A stretch of DNA of 64,000 nt from Betaproteobacteria bacterium (GTDB taxonomy: Bacteria > Pseudomonadota > Gammaproteobacteria > Burkholderiales > SG8-41). Location of the stretch: assembly GCA_947486575.1 (NCBI GenBank), contig CANKUB010000001.1, forward strand, positions 56,779 through 120,778, written 5' to 3'. This document shows, piece after piece, positions 20,445 to 32,315 of this stretch (position 1 is its first letter; each line of letters opens with the position of its first letter). Made by a program: the position numbers and the translations under genes. The notes beneath the pieces are model-generated. The model saw only the letters and a list, made by a program, of their open reading frames with translations. It did not search any database and had not been told where the DNA came from.

Positions 20445-21875
20445 TTAGCGCGGTAAGTCGGAAGCGCCCATTAAAAACTCGTCTACTGCGCGCGCGCACT
20501 GCCGCCCTTCACGTATCGCCCACACCACCAGCGATTGCCCACGGCGCATGTCGCCTGCAGCAAATACTTTGGCGACGGACGTTTGATACTTCTCGGTATC
20601 CGCTTTGACATTGCTACGCGCGTCTTTTTCCACGCCGAGTTGTTCGAGCAACCCTTGCTGTGTCGGCCCCAGAAAGCCCATTGCCAGCAGCACCAGATCA
20701 GCGGGCATTTCAAATTCCGAACCCGGCACTTCTATCATTTTGCCGCCTTCCCACTTCAGGCGCACGGCTTTCAACGCTTTGACTTTGCCACTCATTTCCC
20801 CAACCCCAGCCACGAACGACTTGGTAGCGATCGACCAGTCGCGATTCGCGCCTTCTTCATGCGACGACGAAGTACGCAGCCGCGTTGGCCAATACGGCCA
20901 AACGGCATTGCGCAACGGGTCATCCGGCTTGCCCAGCAATTCAAATTGGGCGATGGATTTCGCGCCATGCCGGTTGGACGTACCTACGCAATCCGAGCCC
21001 GTGTCGCCACCGCCGATAACCACCACATGCTTGCCAGTGGCCATGATTTGATTGGCGACTTTATCGCCTGCCACGACTTTGTTCTGCTGCGGCAAAAATT
21101 CCATGGCGTAATGCACGCCCTGCAACTTGCGGCCCGGTACCGGTAAGTCGCGCGGTGTTTCTGCGCCACCGGATAAAACCACAGCGTCAAATTCCGCCAG
21201 CAGCTTTTTGGCGTCAACATTCACGCCAACATGCTGATTGACGCGAACTTCAACGCCCTCCGCTTTCATCTGTTCAACACGCCGGTCGATGAATGTTTTT
21301 TCCATCTTGAAATCGGGGATGCCATAACGCAGCAGACCGCCAACGCGATCACTTTTCTCGAACAACACCACGTCGTGCCCGACGCGCGCCAACTGCTGCG
21401 CACACGCCATACCTGCCGGGCCGGAGCCAATGACCGCTACGCGCTTGCCCGTTTTTTGTTTCGGCGGCTGCGGCACTACCCAGCCGTTCTCCCAACCCTT
21501 GTCGATGATCGCGTGTTCAATCGATTTGATGCCAACCGGATCGGCGTTGATGCGCAGCGTGCAGGCTTCCTCGCACGGCGCGGGACATACACGCCCGGTG
21601 AATTCCGGAAAATTATTCGTCGAATGCAGGGTGTCGAGCGCGGCGCGCCAGTTTTGCTTGAACACAAGATCATTCCAGTCGGGAATAATATTGTTGATCG
21701 GGCAGCCGCTCATGCAAAACGGCGTGCCGCAATCCATGCAGCGCGCCCCTTGCACGCTGGCTTGCTCGTCGCTTAAATGACCGACGAACTCGCGGTAGTG
21801 CTTGACCCGCGTACACTTGTCTTCGGCCGCTTCCGTCAGCCGCTCGTACTCAAGAAATCCTGTAACTTTGCCCAT
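20445..21875 (-). CDS. gltD: Glutamate synthase (NADPH) small subunit
   Basis: GltD delivers electrons from NADPH through FAD to the large subunit. The 476-aa protein carries the N-terminal iron-sulfur cysteines C46, C49, C54 and C58 ([13 protein letters not shown]) and a second set (CPAPCEEAC, 97-105). It has the FAD motif GSGPAG at 150-155 and the NADPH fold [12 protein letters not shown]. Its start follows the gltB stop by 25 bases, and that gap carries a copy of the dispersed motif. The pair forms a standard gltBD operon. Confidence 0.96.
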   Translation of the reverse strand: MGKVTGFLEYERLTEAAEDKCTRVKHYREFVGHLSDEQASVQGARCMDCGTPFCMSGCPINNIIPDWNDLVFKQNWRAALDTLHSTNNFPEFTGRVCPAPCEEACTLRINADPVGIKSIEHAIIDKGWENGWVVPQPPKQKTGKRVAVIGSGPAGMACAQQLARVGHDVVLFEKSDRVGGLLRYGIPDFKMEKTFIDRRVEQMKAEGVEVRVNQHVGVNVDAKKLLAEFDAVVLSGGAETPRDLPVPGRKLQGVHYAMEFLPQQNKVVAGDKVANQIMATGKHVVVIGGGDTGSDCVGTSNRHGAKSIAQFELLGKPDDPLRNAVWPYWPTRLRTSSSHEEGANRDWSIATKSFVAGVGEMSGKVKALKAVRLKWEGGKMIEVPGSEFEMPADLVLLAMGFLGPTQQGLLEQLGVEKDARSNVKADTEKYQTSVAKVFAAGDMRRGQSLVVWAIREGRQCARAVDEFLMGASDLPR

Positions 21876-21883
21876 GGCTCTTC

Positions 21884-21903
21884 GATATAAGTATTTGTTT
21901 TTA
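21884..21903 (-). repeat. Dispersed AT-rich motif, gltB-gltD junction
   Basis: The stretch runs from gatataag to tgttttta. The octamer at 21896-21903 includes the TAA stop codon of gltB. The eight-base lead-in gatataag recurs at 25002-25009 inside gltB. Confidence 0.5.
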
Positions 21904-24900
21904 AGCCACTTTTTTGTGGCTGGCCGCTAATTCACCGAGCGCGCGCCGGTACTCGTGCGGGAACACTTTGACGAACTTTGCGCGTTCACTGGCCCAGTCG
22001 TCGAGTATCGATTTGGCGCGAGCGCTGCCGGTGTTGCGCGCGTGCGCTTCAATCATTTGCCTGAGCACAGCCTCGTCACTCATGCCACGATGCCACAATT
22101 CGTGCGCGACTTTAGCTTCCTGTTCTTTCTCTGTAAGCACCGGCTCCAGCTTGACCATCGCGCCGTTGCAATACGATTCAAACATATCGCTTTCGTTGTA
22201 AACATAAGCGATGCCGCCCGACATGCCCGCCGCAAAATTGCGCCCGGTCATGCCCAGCACAACAATCGTGCCGCCAGTCATGTATTCGCAGCCGTGGTCA
22301 CCCACGCCTTCGACCACCGCATGTGCCCCGGAGTTGCGCACGGCAAAACGCTCGCCCGCCACGCCGCGAAAATAAGCTTCGCCTTCAATGGCGCCGTACA
22401 ACACTGCGTTACCAGTGATGATGTTTGACGTCGGGTCACCCTTAAATTTGGGTGAGGGCTGCACACAAATCCGTCCACCTGACAGACCTTTGCCGCAGTA
22501 ATCGTTGGTGTCGCCGATCAATTCAATGGTCACGCCGCGCGCCAGAAATGCGCCAAAGCTCTGGCCGGCAGTTCCGGCAAACCGCAGGCGTATGGTGTCA
22601 TCGGGCAAGCCGGCGTGTTGATAGCGCTTGGCCACTTCATGTGACAGCATGGTGCCGACGGTACGATTGATATTGCGGATCGGCATATCGATCGCCACTT
22701 TTTCACGCTTGGTCAATGCAGGTTGAGCGAGTTCAATCAGGCGCATATCCAGTGCCTTATCGAGACCGTGATCCTGCGCTTCACACTGGAATCGCGACAC
22801 TTCCGGGCCGACTTTGGGTTGCGCAAAAATACGTGAAAAATCAAGGCTTAAGGCTTTCCAATGGGTTATGCCTTTTTGCATGTCCAGCAGATCAGCGCGG
22901 CCAATCAGCTCATTGAACTTGCGAACACCCAGTTGCGCCATCAGCTCGCGAATTTCTTCGGCGATAAAAAAGAAAAAGTTGATGACGTGCTCCGGCTTGC
23001 CGGTAAATTTCTTGCGCAGCACCGGGTCTTGTGTCGCCACGCCTACGGGGCAGGTGTTCAGATGGCACTTGCGCATCATGATGCAGCCCTGGGTGACCAG
23101 TGGCGCGGTGGCGAAACCGAATTCGTCGGCACCGAGCAGCGCGCCGATAACGACGTCACGACCCGTCTTGAGCTGACCATCCACCTGCACAGCAATGCGG
23201 CTGCGCAGTTTGTTCAGCACCAGCGTTTGCTGCGTCTCGGCCAAACCGAGTTCCCATGACGTCCCCGCATGCTTGATCGACGACCAGGGCGAAGCGCCCG
23301 TTCCGCCGTCGTGGCCCGAAATGGTAACGTGATCCGCCTTGGCCTTGGCGACACCCGCTGCCACGGTGCCAACGCCGATTTCCGACACCAGCTTCACGCT
23401 GATCGAAGCGTCCTTGTTTGCGTTTTTCAGATCGTGAATCAGTTGCGCCAGGTCTTCGATCGAATAAATGTCGTGATGGGGTGGCGGCGAAATAAGCTCG
23501 ACGCCCGGCGTGGAGTAACGAAGCTCGGCGATGTACTCCGACACTTTCTTGCCGGGCAATTGCCCGCCTTCGCCTGGCTTGGCCCCCTGCGCCATTTTGA
23601 TCTGGATTTGTTCCGCGCTCGACAAATACTCGGCAGTAACGCCAAACCGACCAGAGGCTACCTGCTTGATTTTCGACTTGAGCGAGTCGCCTTCGTGTAT
23701 CTCGGCGTAATTCTCCACCCGCGATGCGCCCAGCTTGGATTGCAACGTTTCGCCAGCCTTGACTGGCGGAAAACGGTTGCGATCTTCACCACCTTCGCCG
23801 GTGTTGGATTTGCCGCCGATACGATTCATCGCTATGGCCAGCGAGGTATGCGCTTCCGTCGAGATCGAGCCGAGCGACATTGCGCCAGTGGAGAAGCGTT
23901 TGACAATTTCGGCAGCAGATTCCACTTCGGCAATCGGCACAGGCGTGCATTGCGCGAACTTGAAGTCGAACAGGCCACGGAACGTCATGTGACGTTTCGA
24001 CTGATCGTCAATAATCTGCGAATATTCCTTGAAGCTGGAATAGCTTTTTTGCCGCGCTGCATGCTGTAACTTGGCAATGGCATCCGGCGTCCACATGTGT
24101 TCTTCACCACGCACACGCCACGCATATTCGCCGCCAGCATCGAGCGCGCCTGCCAGCACCGGGTCGTTGCTGAACGCCGCACGATGGGTGCGAATGGCTT
24201 CTTCCGCTACGCGGAACAGGCCGATACCCTCAACATTCGATGTGGTGCCGGTGAAGTATTTGTCCACCAGCACCTTGGCCAAGCCCACCGCTTCAAAAAT
24301 TTGCGCGCCGGTGTACGACATATAGGTCGAGATGCCCATTTTGGACATCACTTTGCGCAGGCCTTTGCCCACGGCTTTAACGAAATTCTTGATGGCTTTC
24401 TTGCCGTCGACATCCGCACCGAGCAGTTTTTGATTGGCCATGTCCAGCAGCGTTTCCAGCGCCAGATACGGGTGCACGGCTTCAGCACCATAGCCGCCGA
24501 GCAGCGCAAAGTGATGCACCTCGCGCGCGCTGCCGGTTTCAACCACCAGACCCGCGCTGGTGCGCAGGCCTTTGTCGACCAGGTGCTGGTGAATTGCCGA
24601 CACAGCCAACAATGCCGGAATCGACACGTTGTCACGATTGACCTTGCGGTCAGACAATATGATGATCGAGTAACCTTTGCGCACCGCATCGTCCGCCTGC
24701 GCCGCAAGGCTGGCGAGGCGGGCTTCAATGGCCTCGTTGCCCCACGCCAGCGGGTAGGTAATATCGATTTCCCATGACTTGAATTTGCCGTCGGTATAGC
24801 GGTCGATGTGACGGATTTTTTCCATCTCGTAAAAATCGATCACTGGCTGGCTGACTTCCAGGCGAATCGGCGGATTGGTCTCATCAATACCCAGCAAATT

Positions 24901-26577
24901 TGGCTTTGGGCCGATGAACGACACCAGCGATGTCACCAACTCTTCACGAATCGGATCAATTGGCGGGTTGGTAACTTGCGCAAACAGCTGCTTGAAGTAA
25001 TGATATAAGGTCTTGTTTTTATTGGATAAAACGGCCATGGGCGAATCGTTGCCCATAGAGCCTATGGCCTCTTCGCCATTATTCGCCATGGGCGTGAGCA
25101 GGAACTTGAGCTCTTCCTGCGTCCAGCCAAAAGCCTGCTGGCGATCGAGCAGCGACACTTCGCTGCGCTCTGGCTGCGCCTTGTCGCTTTCGACGTCATC
25201 CAGCTTGACGCGGATGCGGTCGATCCACTCCGCGTAGGGCTTGGCGGAGGCGAGCGTTTCCTTTAGTTCGTTGTCGTCGACAATGCGGCCTTTTTCCAGA
25301 TCGACTAGGAACATTTTGCCTGGCTGCAAGCGCCATTTCTTGATGATTTTTTCTTCGGGAATATTCAGGCAACCGCACTCCGACCCCATCACCACGAGGT
25401 CATCGCTGGTGACGATATAGCGCGCCGGGCGCAAGCCATTGCGGTCGAGCGTCGCCCCAATCTGACGGCCATCGGTAAACGCTATCGCGGCCGGGCCGTC
25501 CCATGGCTCCATCATCGCAGCGTGGTATTCGTAAAAGGCGCGGCGGCTGGCGTCCATCAGCGTATGGCCTTCCCACGCTTCCGGAATCATCATCATCACA
25601 GCGTGGGCGATGGAATAGCCGCTCATCACCAACAGTTCGAGGGCATTGTCGAACGACGCCGAATCAGACTGCCCGGGGTAAATCAGCGGCCACAGTTTTT
25701 GCAGATCGTCACCGAGAATGGGGCTCGAAATGGCACCCTGCCGCGCGCGTATCCAGTTGACATTGCCTCTGAGCGTATTGATTTCACCGTTGTGCGCAAT
25801 CATGCGGAACGGGTGCGCCAGATCCCATGTAGGAAAGGTATTGGTCGAAAAGCGCTGGTGGATCAGCGCTAGCGCGGACACCACGCGCGCATCCTGCAAG
25901 TCTTTGAAAAACACGCCGACCTGATTGGCCATCAGCATGCCCTTGTAGACCACCGTGCGCGCTGAAAAAGACGACACATAGAACTCTGCGCCGTGCTTCA
26001 GGTTTAGCGCCTGGATGGCGTGCCCGGAGGCTTTGCGGATGATGTAGAGTTTACGCTCCAGCGCATCGGTCACAGTCACACCCGGACCGCGCTTGACGAA
26101 CACCTGACGGATCACCGGCTCAATCTTTTTGACCGATTCGCCCAGATCGGTGTTATCTACCGGCACGTCGCGCCAGCCGACCAATTCCTGACCTTCATCC
26201 TTGATTGCGCGTTCGATTTCGTATTCGCAGGCGAAGCGTGACGCCGGTTCACGCGGCAGAAACACCATGCCCACACCGTACTGGCCAAAGGGCGGCAACT
26301 TGACGCCCTGTTTGGCCATTTCTTCGCGAAAAAAGGCATCCGGCATCTGAATCAGAATGCCTGCGCCGTCAGACGCCTTCGGGTCGGCCCCCACCGCGCC
26401 GCGATGGGTGAGGTTTTTAAGGATGGTGAGGCCCTGCTCGACGATTTCGTGGCTTTTTTTGCCCTTGATGTTCGCCACAAAACCGACGCCACAGGCGTCA
26501 TGTTCATTGGCGGGGTTGTACAAACCCTGCGCGCCGGGCGGGTAATCCGAAGTCAACGAATCGAATGCGTCCACCAT
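21901..26577 (-). CDS. gltB: Glutamate synthase (NADPH) large subunit
   Basis: GltB takes ammonia from glutamine, channels it about 30 Angstrom and reduces 2-oxoglutarate to glutamate. From the ATG at 26577 it has 1558 aa. The amidotransferase nucleophile is the Cys in HDACGVGF (residue 29), exposed after removal of a propeptide. FMN-binding and 3Fe-4S regions follow ([17 protein letters not shown]), and the C-terminal beta-helix GXGXG domain closes the protein. The open frame also extends to a TTG at 26610, but ATG is preferred. An internal stretch (residues 519-521, Asn-Lys-Asn) is encoded by a dispersed-motif copy. Confidence 0.96.
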   Translation of the reverse strand: MVDAFDSLTSDYPPGAQGLYNPANEHDACGVGFVANIKGKKSHEIVEQGLTILKNLTHRGAVGADPKASDGAGILIQMPDAFFREEMAKQGVKLPPFGQYGVGMVFLPREPASRFACEYEIERAIKDEGQELVGWRDVPVDNTDLGESVKKIEPVIRQVFVKRGPGVTVTDALERKLYIIRKASGHAIQALNLKHGAEFYVSSFSARTVVYKGMLMANQVGVFFKDLQDARVVSALALIHQRFSTNTFPTWDLAHPFRMIAHNGEINTLRGNVNWIRARQGAISSPILGDDLQKLWPLIYPGQSDSASFDNALELLVMSGYSIAHAVMMMIPEAWEGHTLMDASRRAFYEYHAAMMEPWDGPAAIAFTDGRQIGATLDRNGLRPARYIVTSDDLVVMGSECGCLNIPEEKIIKKWRLQPGKMFLVDLEKGRIVDDNELKETLASAKPYAEWIDRIRVKLDDVESDKAQPERSEVSLLDRQQAFGWTQEELKFLLTPMANNGEEAIGSMGNDSPMAVLSNKNKTLYHYFKQLFAQVTNPPIDPIREELVTSLVSFIGPKPNLLGIDETNPPIRLEVSQPVIDFYEMEKIRHIDRYTDGKFKSWEIDITYPLAWGNEAIEARLASLAAQADDAVRKGYSIIILSDRKVNRDNVSIPALLAVSAIHQHLVDKGLRTSAGLVVETGSAREVHHFALLGGYGAEAVHPYLALETLLDMANQKLLGADVDGKKAIKNFVKAVGKGLRKVMSKMGISTYMSYTGAQIFEAVGLAKVLVDKYFTGTTSNVEGIGLFRVAEEAIRTHRAAFSNDPVLAGALDAGGEYAWRVRGEEHMWTPDAIAKLQHAARQKSYSSFKEYSQIIDDQSKRHMTFRGLFDFKFAQCTPVPIAEVESAAEIVKRFSTGAMSLGSISTEAHTSLAIAMNRIGGKSNTGEGGEDRNRFPPVKAGETLQSKLGASRVENYAEIHEGDSLKSKIKQVASGRFGVTAEYLSSAEQIQIKMAQGAKPGEGGQLPGKKVSEYIAELRYSTPGVELISPPPHHDIYSIEDLAQLIHDLKNANKDASISVKLVSEIGVGTVAAGVAKAKADHVTISGHDGGTGASPWSSIKHAGTSWELGLAETQQTLVLNKLRSRIAVQVDGQLKTGRDVVIGALLGADEFGFATAPLVTQGCIMMRKCHLNTCPVGVATQDPVLRKKFTGKPEHVINFFFFIAEEIRELMAQLGVRKFNELIGRADLLDMQKGITHWKALSLDFSRIFAQPKVGPEVSRFQCEAQDHGLDKALDMRLIELAQPALTKREKVAIDMPIRNINRTVGTMLSHEVAKRYQHAGLPDDTIRLRFAGTAGQSFGAFLARGVTIELIGDTNDYCGKGLSGGRICVQPSPKFKGDPTSNIITGNAVLYGAIEGEAYFRGVAGERFAVRNSGAHAVVEGVGDHGCEYMTGGTIVVLGMTGRNFAAGMSGGIAYVYNESDMFESYCNGAMVKLEPVLTEKEQEAKVAHELWHRGMSDEAVLRQMIEAHARNTGSARAKSILDDWASERAKFVKVFPHEYRRALGELAASHKKVA
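25002..25025 (-). repeat. Dispersed AT-rich motif inside gltB
   Basis: The octamer at 25014-25021 lies in the gltB coding region and is read on the minus strand as Asn-Lys-Asn-Lys. The lead-in gatataag matches the copy at 21884-21903. The surrounding coding sequence is GC-rich, so the patch stands out by composition. Confidence 0.45.
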
Positions 26578-26607
26578 ATTGTCCACAATAGGCCTCAACA
26601 AATTATT

Positions 26608-26618
26608 CAATAAAAACA
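26608..26618 (+). repeat. Dispersed AT-rich motif upstream of gltB
   Basis: The sequence caataaaaaca lies about 30 bases upstream of the chosen gltB ATG, in its leader. The alternative TTG start of gltB (26608-26610) overlaps it. Confidence 0.45.
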
Positions 26619-26694
26619 GATATTAAAGTGAAAAATGCTGCGCCGCCACAAAAATGCCATGGCGGACCGAAAGATAATGGGGTGAAACCCTACA

Positions 26695-26723
26695 AGTCTA
26701 ACTGTACCAAGCCCTTGCTTCAA
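26695..26723 (-). promoter_or_regulatory. Candidate promoter of gltBD
   Basis: On the minus strand TTGAAG (26718-26723) and TAGACT (26695-26700) are separated by 17 bases, four of six matches each. The transcript would begin near 26688 and have a leader of about 110 bases. That leader contains a 6-bp hairpin with CCGCCA and TGGCGG arms at 26643-26648 and 26660-26665. The assignment is by sequence only. Confidence 0.35.
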
Positions 26724-26749
26724 TAGGGAATTTTGGCACTTCCTAACCC

Positions 26750-27871
26750 CTAAATCGGCTCCACCGCAAACAAGCGCCGATGCTCCAGCATGGCGTAGCG
26801 GTCGGTCATGCCCGCGATGTAATCGGCGATGGTGCGTGGCTTGTCGTTGCGCGCGCGTGCCTGAAAATCCGGTGGCAGCAGTTTGGGTTCGGCCAGCAGC
26901 GCGTTGAATAATTCGGTGATGATGCGGCGCGCCTTGCTGCTCATGCGTGCCACGCGGTAGTGCTGATACAGATTCACACTTAAAAATTGTTTCAACGCAA
27001 GCTGCTCTTTGGCAATGCGCGGACTGAAGGCGATCAGCGCAGATGCGCGCCGCACGTCGTCTATTGATTTGGGCGCGTGCGCCTCGATGTTGGCCGCACT
27101 TTGGCGCGTGAGGTCGGACACCAGCGTGCTGATCATGCGCCGCACGGTTTCGTGGACTAACCGGCGGCCGCTGATTTTAGGGAATTCTTTTTCCGCGAGT
27201 TCGCGGTGGCGGCGAAAAATCGGCACAGTGGAAAGCTGCTCCAGCGTGATTAATCCGGAACGCAGACCGTCATCAACGTCGTGATTGTTGTAGGCGAGTT
27301 CATCGGACAAATTGACAAGTTGCGCTTCCAGCGAAGGCCGCCGCCTCTGAATGAAACGCTCGGCGACAGCGCCCAGCAACAGCGCATTTTTACGCGAGCA
27401 ATGTTTGAGGATGCCTTCGCGCGTTTCAAAGGTAAGATTCAGGCCGTCAAACCCGCCATAGTGTTGCTCAAGCTGATCGACCACGCGCAGACTTTGCAGG
27501 TTATGTTCAAAGCCGCCGTACGGCTTCATGCAGACGTTAAGTGCATCCTGCCCGGCATGGCCGAACGGCGTGTGGCCGAGATCGTGCGCGAGTGTGATGG
27601 CCTCGGTGAGGTCTTCGTCGAGATTTAACTGGCGTGCGACAGAACGCGATATCTGGGCAACCTCAAGGCTGTGCGTCAGGCGTGTGCGGAATAAATCGCC
27701 TTCGTGGTTGACGAAAACCTGCGTCTTGTATTCGAGTCGACGAAACGCGGCGGAGTGAATGATGCGGTCACGGTCGCGCTGAAACTCGCTGCGTCCCTGC
27801 GCAGCGGGCTCGCGGTGTGTGCGACCGCGCGTACTCGCCGCCTGCGCAGCGTAGGGCGCGACCTTAAGCAT
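26750..27871 (-). CDS. dgt: HD-domain dNTP triphosphohydrolase (Dgt-like)
   Basis: This family hydrolyses deoxynucleoside triphosphates to the nucleoside and tripolyphosphate. The 373-aa product (start at the ATG 27871) shows the HD metal-site residues: His67 in RTRLTHSLE and His96-Asp97 in [13 protein letters not shown]. It also has the preceding signature [22 protein letters not shown]. The sequence fits the type-2 group of dGTPase-like proteins rather than the longer E. coli Dgt, so the exact substrate is not certain. Its start overlaps the end of aroB by eight bases, giving a tight aroK-aroB-dgt unit. Confidence 0.88.
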   Translation of the reverse strand: MLKVAPYAAQAASTRGRTHREPAAQGRSEFQRDRDRIIHSAAFRRLEYKTQVFVNHEGDLFRTRLTHSLEVAQISRSVARQLNLDEDLTEAITLAHDLGHTPFGHAGQDALNVCMKPYGGFEHNLQSLRVVDQLEQHYGGFDGLNLTFETREGILKHCSRKNALLLGAVAERFIQRRRPSLEAQLVNLSDELAYNNHDVDDGLRSGLITLEQLSTVPIFRRHRELAEKEFPKISGRRLVHETVRRMISTLVSDLTRQSAANIEAHAPKSIDDVRRASALIAFSPRIAKEQLALKQFLSVNLYQHYRVARMSSKARRIITELFNALLAEPKLLPPDFQARARNDKPRTIADYIAGMTDRYAMLEHRRLFAVEPI

Positions 27872-28955
27872 GGGTTTGTTTGGGCGTGGACAAAATAGCC
27901 TGCAGTGCGGCGGCATCGTATTGATTGCTGATGAATGCCGCACCGGGTTTTTTCAGCAGAATAAAATTGATTCTGCCGCCCTCAACTTTTTTGTCGTGGC
28001 CCATCAGATCAAGGTAACGCGCAGCACCCAGTTCGGGCGCGGCTACCGGCAGCTTCGCGCGGGCGAGGATGTCCACTACGCGTTGCACGTCGGCCTTGCC
28101 GATGTAACCCAACTTTTCGGAGAATCGCGCGGCCATCACCATGCCGGCTGACACGGCCTCGCCATGCAGCCACGCGCCGTAACCCATGCCGGCTTCAATC
28201 GCGTGGCCGAAGGTGTGGCCGAAATTAAGCAAGGCGCGTTCGCCGGTCTCGCGTTCGTCACCTGCAACCACGTCAGCCTTGTTCTGGCATGAACGTTCGA
28301 CGGCAAATGCGAGGGCCTCTGGTTCGAGCGCAATCAGTCGATCAATGTTTTTTTCCAGCCAGTCCAGAAACTCCGCATCACGGATAAAGCCGTATTTGAT
28401 GACTTCGGCCAGCCCTGCGGCGAGTTCGCGCGGGGGCAAAGTGCGCAGCGTGTCCATATCGGCGATCACTACTTGCGGCTGATAAAACGCGCCAATCATG
28501 TTTTTGCCCAGCGGATGATTGATCGCGGTTTTGCCACCGACGGCAGAATCGACCTGCGACAGCAAGGTGGTGGGAATCTGTATGAACGGCACGCCACGTT
28601 GATACGTCGCTGCGGCAAAGCCAGTGAGATCGCCAATGACGCCACCGCCGAGTGCAATCAATGGCGTCTTGCGCTCACAGCGATGGGATAGCAGCTCGTC
28701 AAAAATTCTATTGAGCGTTTCCCAGCTTTTATAAGCCTCACCATCGGGCAGTACGATAGGCATGCATTCGGCGCCACGGGCACGCAGGCCGCTAAGTACG
28801 GATTCGAGATAAAGCGGCGCCACCGTGTCGTTGGTGATGACGACGATTTTGCCTTTTAACAGCTTTTCGGGGATCAGCGCGGCCTGTGTGCAAAGACCTG
28901 AGCCGATGTGAATAGGATAACTACGCTCGCCAAGGTTGACAGATAATGTGTTCAT
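27864..28955 (-). CDS. aroB: 3-Dehydroquinate synthase
   Basis: AroB carries out the second step of the shikimate pathway, using NAD and a divalent metal. The 363-aa protein (ATG at 28955, two codons inside a longer TTG frame) has the N-terminal IHIGSGL, the NAD-binding [41 protein letters not shown] region, and metal-binding HTFGHAIE and [10 protein letters not shown] histidines. It starts two bases after the aroK stop, indicating translational coupling. Confidence 0.96.
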   Translation of the reverse strand: MNTLSVNLGERSYPIHIGSGLCTQAALIPEKLLKGKIVVITNDTVAPLYLESVLSGLRARGAECMPIVLPDGEAYKSWETLNRIFDELLSHRCERKTPLIALGGGVIGDLTGFAAATYQRGVPFIQIPTTLLSQVDSAVGGKTAINHPLGKNMIGAFYQPQVVIADMDTLRTLPPRELAAGLAEVIKYGFIRDAEFLDWLEKNIDRLIALEPEALAFAVERSCQNKADVVAGDERETGERALLNFGHTFGHAIEAGMGYGAWLHGEAVSAGMVMAARFSEKLGYIGKADVQRVVDILARAKLPVAAPELGAARYLDLMGHDKKVEGGRINFILLKKPGAAFISNQYDAAALQAILSTPKQTHA

Positions 28956-28957
28956 AA

Positions 28958-29533
28958 TCAATAGGTTACAGGGGCGCCTTCATCGCTCGCCGATTTCAAT
29001 TTCGCTTCGATTTGCCCGGCCAGGGTGCGCACGCTCTGGTTGCTTGTATCGAAGATCAGGTGCGCCACTTCGCGATAAAGTGGGTCGCGCAGCTCATAGA
29101 GCTCAGTGAGTTTAGCTGCCGGGTCAGGCACGCGCAGCAAAGGTCGATTGCGGTCGCGCTGCGTGCGTTTTAACAGCGATTTTACCGGCGCGCGTAAGTA
29201 GATCACTGTACCGTTAGCTTTGATCAAATCGCGATTTTCTCTGGACAAAATTGCGCCACCACCGGTCGCTAGTAACAGATTGTCCTGCTTAACCAGTTGC
29301 GCAATCATTTTGTGTTCGCGCGCGCGGAAACCAGCTTCACCTTCGATTTCAAAAATGACCGGAATGCGTACTCCTGTAACCCGCTCGATTTCGTGATCCG
29401 AGTCGACAAAGGTCTTGTCCAGCAATCGCGCCAATACCTTGCCCACGGAGGTTTTTCCGCAACCCATCAGGCCAACCAGAATAATATTACCCCCGTCCGT
29501 TACGGGCAGACGGGGGTTGTCGATAGATTCCAT
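28958..29533 (-). CDS. aroK: Shikimate kinase
   Basis: AroK phosphorylates shikimate with ATP. The 191-aa protein has the P-loop GLMGCGKT at 21-28, the shikimate-binding Asp in FVDSDHEIE, the GGGAI motif and the lid arginines (RDRNRPLL). It is slightly longer than E. coli AroK because of an N-terminal extension of about 15 residues. In many proteobacteria aroK follows pilQ, as here, but a strong hairpin terminator separates the two genes, so aroK probably has its own promoter in the pilQ-aroK gap or inside pilQ. Confidence 0.95.
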   Translation of the reverse strand: MESIDNPRLPVTDGGNIILVGLMGCGKTSVGKVLARLLDKTFVDSDHEIERVTGVRIPVIFEIEGEAGFRAREHKMIAQLVKQDNLLLATGGGAILSRENRDLIKANGTVIYLRAPVKSLLKRTQRDRNRPLLRVPDPAAKLTELYELRDPLYREVAHLIFDTSNQSVRTLAGQIEAKLKSASDEGAPVTY

Positions 29534-29597
29534 GTACTGATTCTAGCCGAATCGATGCGTATGGCGTGGGTAGCTCGCAAAAAGCAGAGCGCCCATG

Positions 29598-29620
29598 AAA
29601 AACGGCGTCCGTAGACGCCG
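29598..29620 (-). terminator. Rho-independent terminator after pilQ
   Basis: Read on the minus strand, CGGCGTC pairs perfectly with GACGCCG across a four-base loop (tacg) and is followed directly by TTTTT. It lies 28 bases downstream of the pilQ stop and ends the pilMNOPQ transcript before aroK. Confidence 0.85.
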
Positions 29621-29647
29621 CGTTTCACCAAACTGCCAGATGCGTTG

Positions 29648-31783
29648 TTACTGGCGCAGATTGAGGTTGTCTTTGAGGATTTTTGGTGTGATGAATACCA
29701 GCAACTCGCGACGCTCGTCGCTTTTGCTGTTTTGCTTGAACAGGAACCCGACATACGGCAACTCGCCGAGCACCGGAATCTTGGTTGTGGTGGAGCGTTC
29801 ATCTTGCGTGTAAATGCCGCCGATGACCAGGGTGCCGCCATTCTCAACCAGCACTTCGGTGGTGACTTGCTTGGTTTCAATGGCCGGACCTGCGGTAGTG
29901 TCCGCGCCGCGCGAATCTTTGTTGATGTTGAGTTTCATGATCACGTTGTCGTCCGGCGTGATCTGCGGCTTCACTTTCAGCGACAGCGTTGCCTTCTTGA
30001 ACGACACGCTGGTTGCGCCGCTGGACGAGGCTTGCTGGTAAGGGATTTCCGTACCTTGCTCAATCGTGGCTTCGTTTTGGTTGGCGGTAATGATACGCGG
30101 GCTGGAAATGATTTTGCCTTTACCATCGGCTTGCAGCGCGGTGAGTTCCAGCGATAGCAGGCGCGAGCGCGATTGATTAAAAAGCATCGCCGAGAATGCG
30201 CCGGGGTTAATGCCATTGAGGCCGGTTGCCGGCATATTGACCTGGAGTCCACCGGGAATCAGCGCAGGCGTGCCCGTCACAACATTATTCAGTTGACCGG
30301 TCGTATTGAGATCGGCGCCCAGAATCAGGTTGTTTCTTACGGGAGCGGTGCGGTTATCTTCACCGTAGCCAAGCTTCACGCCCAGATTGCGCCCAAACGT
30401 ATCGCTCGCTTCCACGATGCGCGATTCGATCATTACCTGCCGCACTGGAATATCCAGCGTGCGTATCAATCGCCGCACTTCTTCCAGTTTGGAGGCAACG
30501 TCCTGCACAAACAGCTGGTTGCTGCGGGCATCCACAGCTGCGCTGCCGCGCTTAGACAAAATGCGGCTTGATGCGCCACCAGCAACAACCGCGCCGCCGA
30601 CACCGCCGCCATTGAGTAGGGTTTGAACGTCGGCAGCTTTCTGATAATTAAGCTGGAAACTCTCAGTCTGTGTCGGCTCCAGATCAGATATTTGTGATCG
30701 GGATTCCAATGCCAGTTTTTCGCGGGTGGCCAATTCATCACGTGGCGCGATCCAAACTACGTTGCCGTCCTTGCGAAGATCTAGCCCTTTGCTACGCAGA
30801 ATAATATCGAGTGCCTGATCCCACGGCACATCTTTCAGACGCAAGGTGAGATTGCCGGTAACCGAATCGCTGGTAATGATGTTCAGACCGGTAAAGTCAG
30901 CAAGTACTTGTAACACCGAACGCACTTCAACGTTTTGAAAATTCAGGGATAATTTCTCGCCTGCGAATCCTTGGCGAACCAGGCGATTAGGGTCTTCGAC
31001 TACGCGTTTGACTTCGACAATAAACCGGTTGTCTGCCTGATACGCGGAGTGCTCCCAATTGCCTGTGGGCGTAATCACTACCCGGGCATTGCCGCCTTGT
31101 GTCGAAGTTTCAATGGTTTGCACCGGTGTGGCAAAATCCATGACGTCATAGCGCTTGACAAGATTCGCGGGCAACGCGGCGTTCTGAAAATCAACAATGA
31201 TCGAACGGCCCTGCTTGCGCAAATCTATGCCAATCTGACTGCTGGATAGATCAATGATCACGCGGCCTTCGCCCGCGTTGCCGCGACGGAAATCGACGTT
31301 GTGCAGACTGTGTTTTTGAGCCGATGGCGCAGCTTCTGCAAATCGCGTCGGTGCGGCCCCGGCGGCAGCTGCTGCACCGCCGCTTTGCAGGGTAATAAGC
31401 AGTGTTTTGCCGTCCAGCTGCGTTTCATAGTTCAGGGCGCGTGAGAGCTCCATCACCATGCGTGTGCGATCCCCCGCTTGCACGATGTTGATACGCCGCA
31501 CATCCGTGTCGGACACATTTTGCACCGTGCGGCCCAGGGCGTTGCCGGTGTTGGCGAAGTCAAACGCCAGTCGCGGGGGATTATTTACGGTAAAGCCAGC
31601 CGGTGCCGTTGTCAGCGCTTCTTTGAGACCCACTCGAATCACGACTTTGCCGCCGGGTTGCGGAGACACATTGACACTTTCGATGCTGTTTTGCGCGTAG
31701 GCCGTGCTGGCGATAAACCCAAGCAGAACCACGAACAGACGGGTGCGCAGGCGGGCAGCCAGCGTGAGGGGGGATGTTTTCAT
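29648..31783 (-). CDS. pilQ: Type IV pilus secretin PilQ
   Basis: PilQ forms the outer-membrane channel for the type IV pilus. The start at 31783 follows an AGGAG site and opens a signal peptide ending STAYAQ. The open frame further upstream overlaps pilP. The 711-aa protein has two AMIN domains (about 30-240) that bind peptidoglycan, a secretin/TonB N-domain (LSLNFQNVEVRSVLQVLADFTGLN), an N1 domain and the secretin core (MIESRIVEASDTFGRNLGVKLGYGED to VLGELPYVGFLFK). It is the last gene of the pilM-Q operon. Confidence 0.95.
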   Translation of the reverse strand: MKTSPLTLAARLRTRLFVVLLGFIASTAYAQNSIESVNVSPQPGGKVVIRVGLKEALTTAPAGFTVNNPPRLAFDFANTGNALGRTVQNVSDTDVRRINIVQAGDRTRMVMELSRALNYETQLDGKTLLITLQSGGAAAAAGAAPTRFAEAAPSAQKHSLHNVDFRRGNAGEGRVIIDLSSSQIGIDLRKQGRSIIVDFQNAALPANLVKRYDVMDFATPVQTIETSTQGGNARVVITPTGNWEHSAYQADNRFIVEVKRVVEDPNRLVRQGFAGEKLSLNFQNVEVRSVLQVLADFTGLNIITSDSVTGNLTLRLKDVPWDQALDIILRSKGLDLRKDGNVVWIAPRDELATREKLALESRSQISDLEPTQTESFQLNYQKAADVQTLLNGGGVGGAVVAGGASSRILSKRGSAAVDARSNQLFVQDVASKLEEVRRLIRTLDIPVRQVMIESRIVEASDTFGRNLGVKLGYGEDNRTAPVRNNLILGADLNTTGQLNNVVTGTPALIPGGLQVNMPATGLNGINPGAFSAMLFNQSRSRLLSLELTALQADGKGKIISSPRIITANQNEATIEQGTEIPYQQASSSGATSVSFKKATLSLKVKPQITPDDNVIMKLNINKDSRGADTTAGPAIETKQVTTEVLVENGGTLVIGGIYTQDERSTTTKIPVLGELPYVGFLFKQNSKSDERRELLVFITPKILKDNLNLRQ

Positions 31784-31796
31784 ATTTTTCTCCTGA

Positions 31797-32315
31797 TCAT
31801 TCCTGCAGCAGCAGCGTCTGGTCTTTTTCTTCCCAGTTGCCGTTGCTGTCCTGCACAATTTCCTTGAGCTTTATCGAGCCGTCCGAGACCGCGACAATGC
31901 GGCCAAAATTTTGCCCGAGATAGTTGCCGGTCTTCACCTGAAAGAGATTGTTATCTGGCGTTTTGACCAGCCCGAAAAATTCTTTTTGTTTTAGTACGCC
32001 CACCATCTTCAGTGCTTCAAGCGGATACGCCTCCAGCGGTTCACGCCGACGATTGGGGTCGGGTTGAACGCCCCCTATCGCAGCCGCGTTTTTTGGCGGT
32101 TCGATCTTGCGCGGCTTAAACGGATCGGTCATATCAAACGCCGCGTATTCGATGGGCTGATACGGCTTGACTTCGGGTAGCGGCGGTATGCGGCCGCGAG
32201 GCAGATTGTCGGCGTCCTTCACGAATGAGCGAAGGTCTGAATGCTGTTCACCACTACAGCCGGCAAACAAGGCACATGCAAGTACAGGGGCGGCGATAAG
32301 GTATTTACGCATCAT
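31797..32315 (-). CDS. pilP: Type IV pilus assembly lipoprotein PilP
   Basis: PilP links the inner-membrane PilNO complex to the PilQ secretin. The 172-aa product has a lipoprotein signal with the lipobox L-F-A-G-C (Cys20), followed by a proline-rich region (LPRGRIPPLPEVKPYQP) and a C-terminal beta domain (VGVLKQKEFFGLVKTPDNNLFQVKTGNYLGQN) that fits the PilP family. Its ATG overlaps the pilO stop by four bases (ATGA), and the next gene is pilQ. Confidence 0.94.
   Translation of the reverse strand: MMRKYLIAAPVLACALFAGCSGEQHSDLRSFVKDADNLPRGRIPPLPEVKPYQPIEYAAFDMTDPFKPRKIEPPKNAAAIGGVQPDPNRRREPLEAYPLEALKMVGVLKQKEFFGLVKTPDNNLFQVKTGNYLGQNFGRIVAVSDGSIKLKEIVQDSNGNWEEKDQTLLLQE

Noticed and set aside
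23269..24069. A 266-codon open frame antisense to gltB
   Set aside because: It is opposite conserved GltB FMN-binding sequence and shows no family signature.
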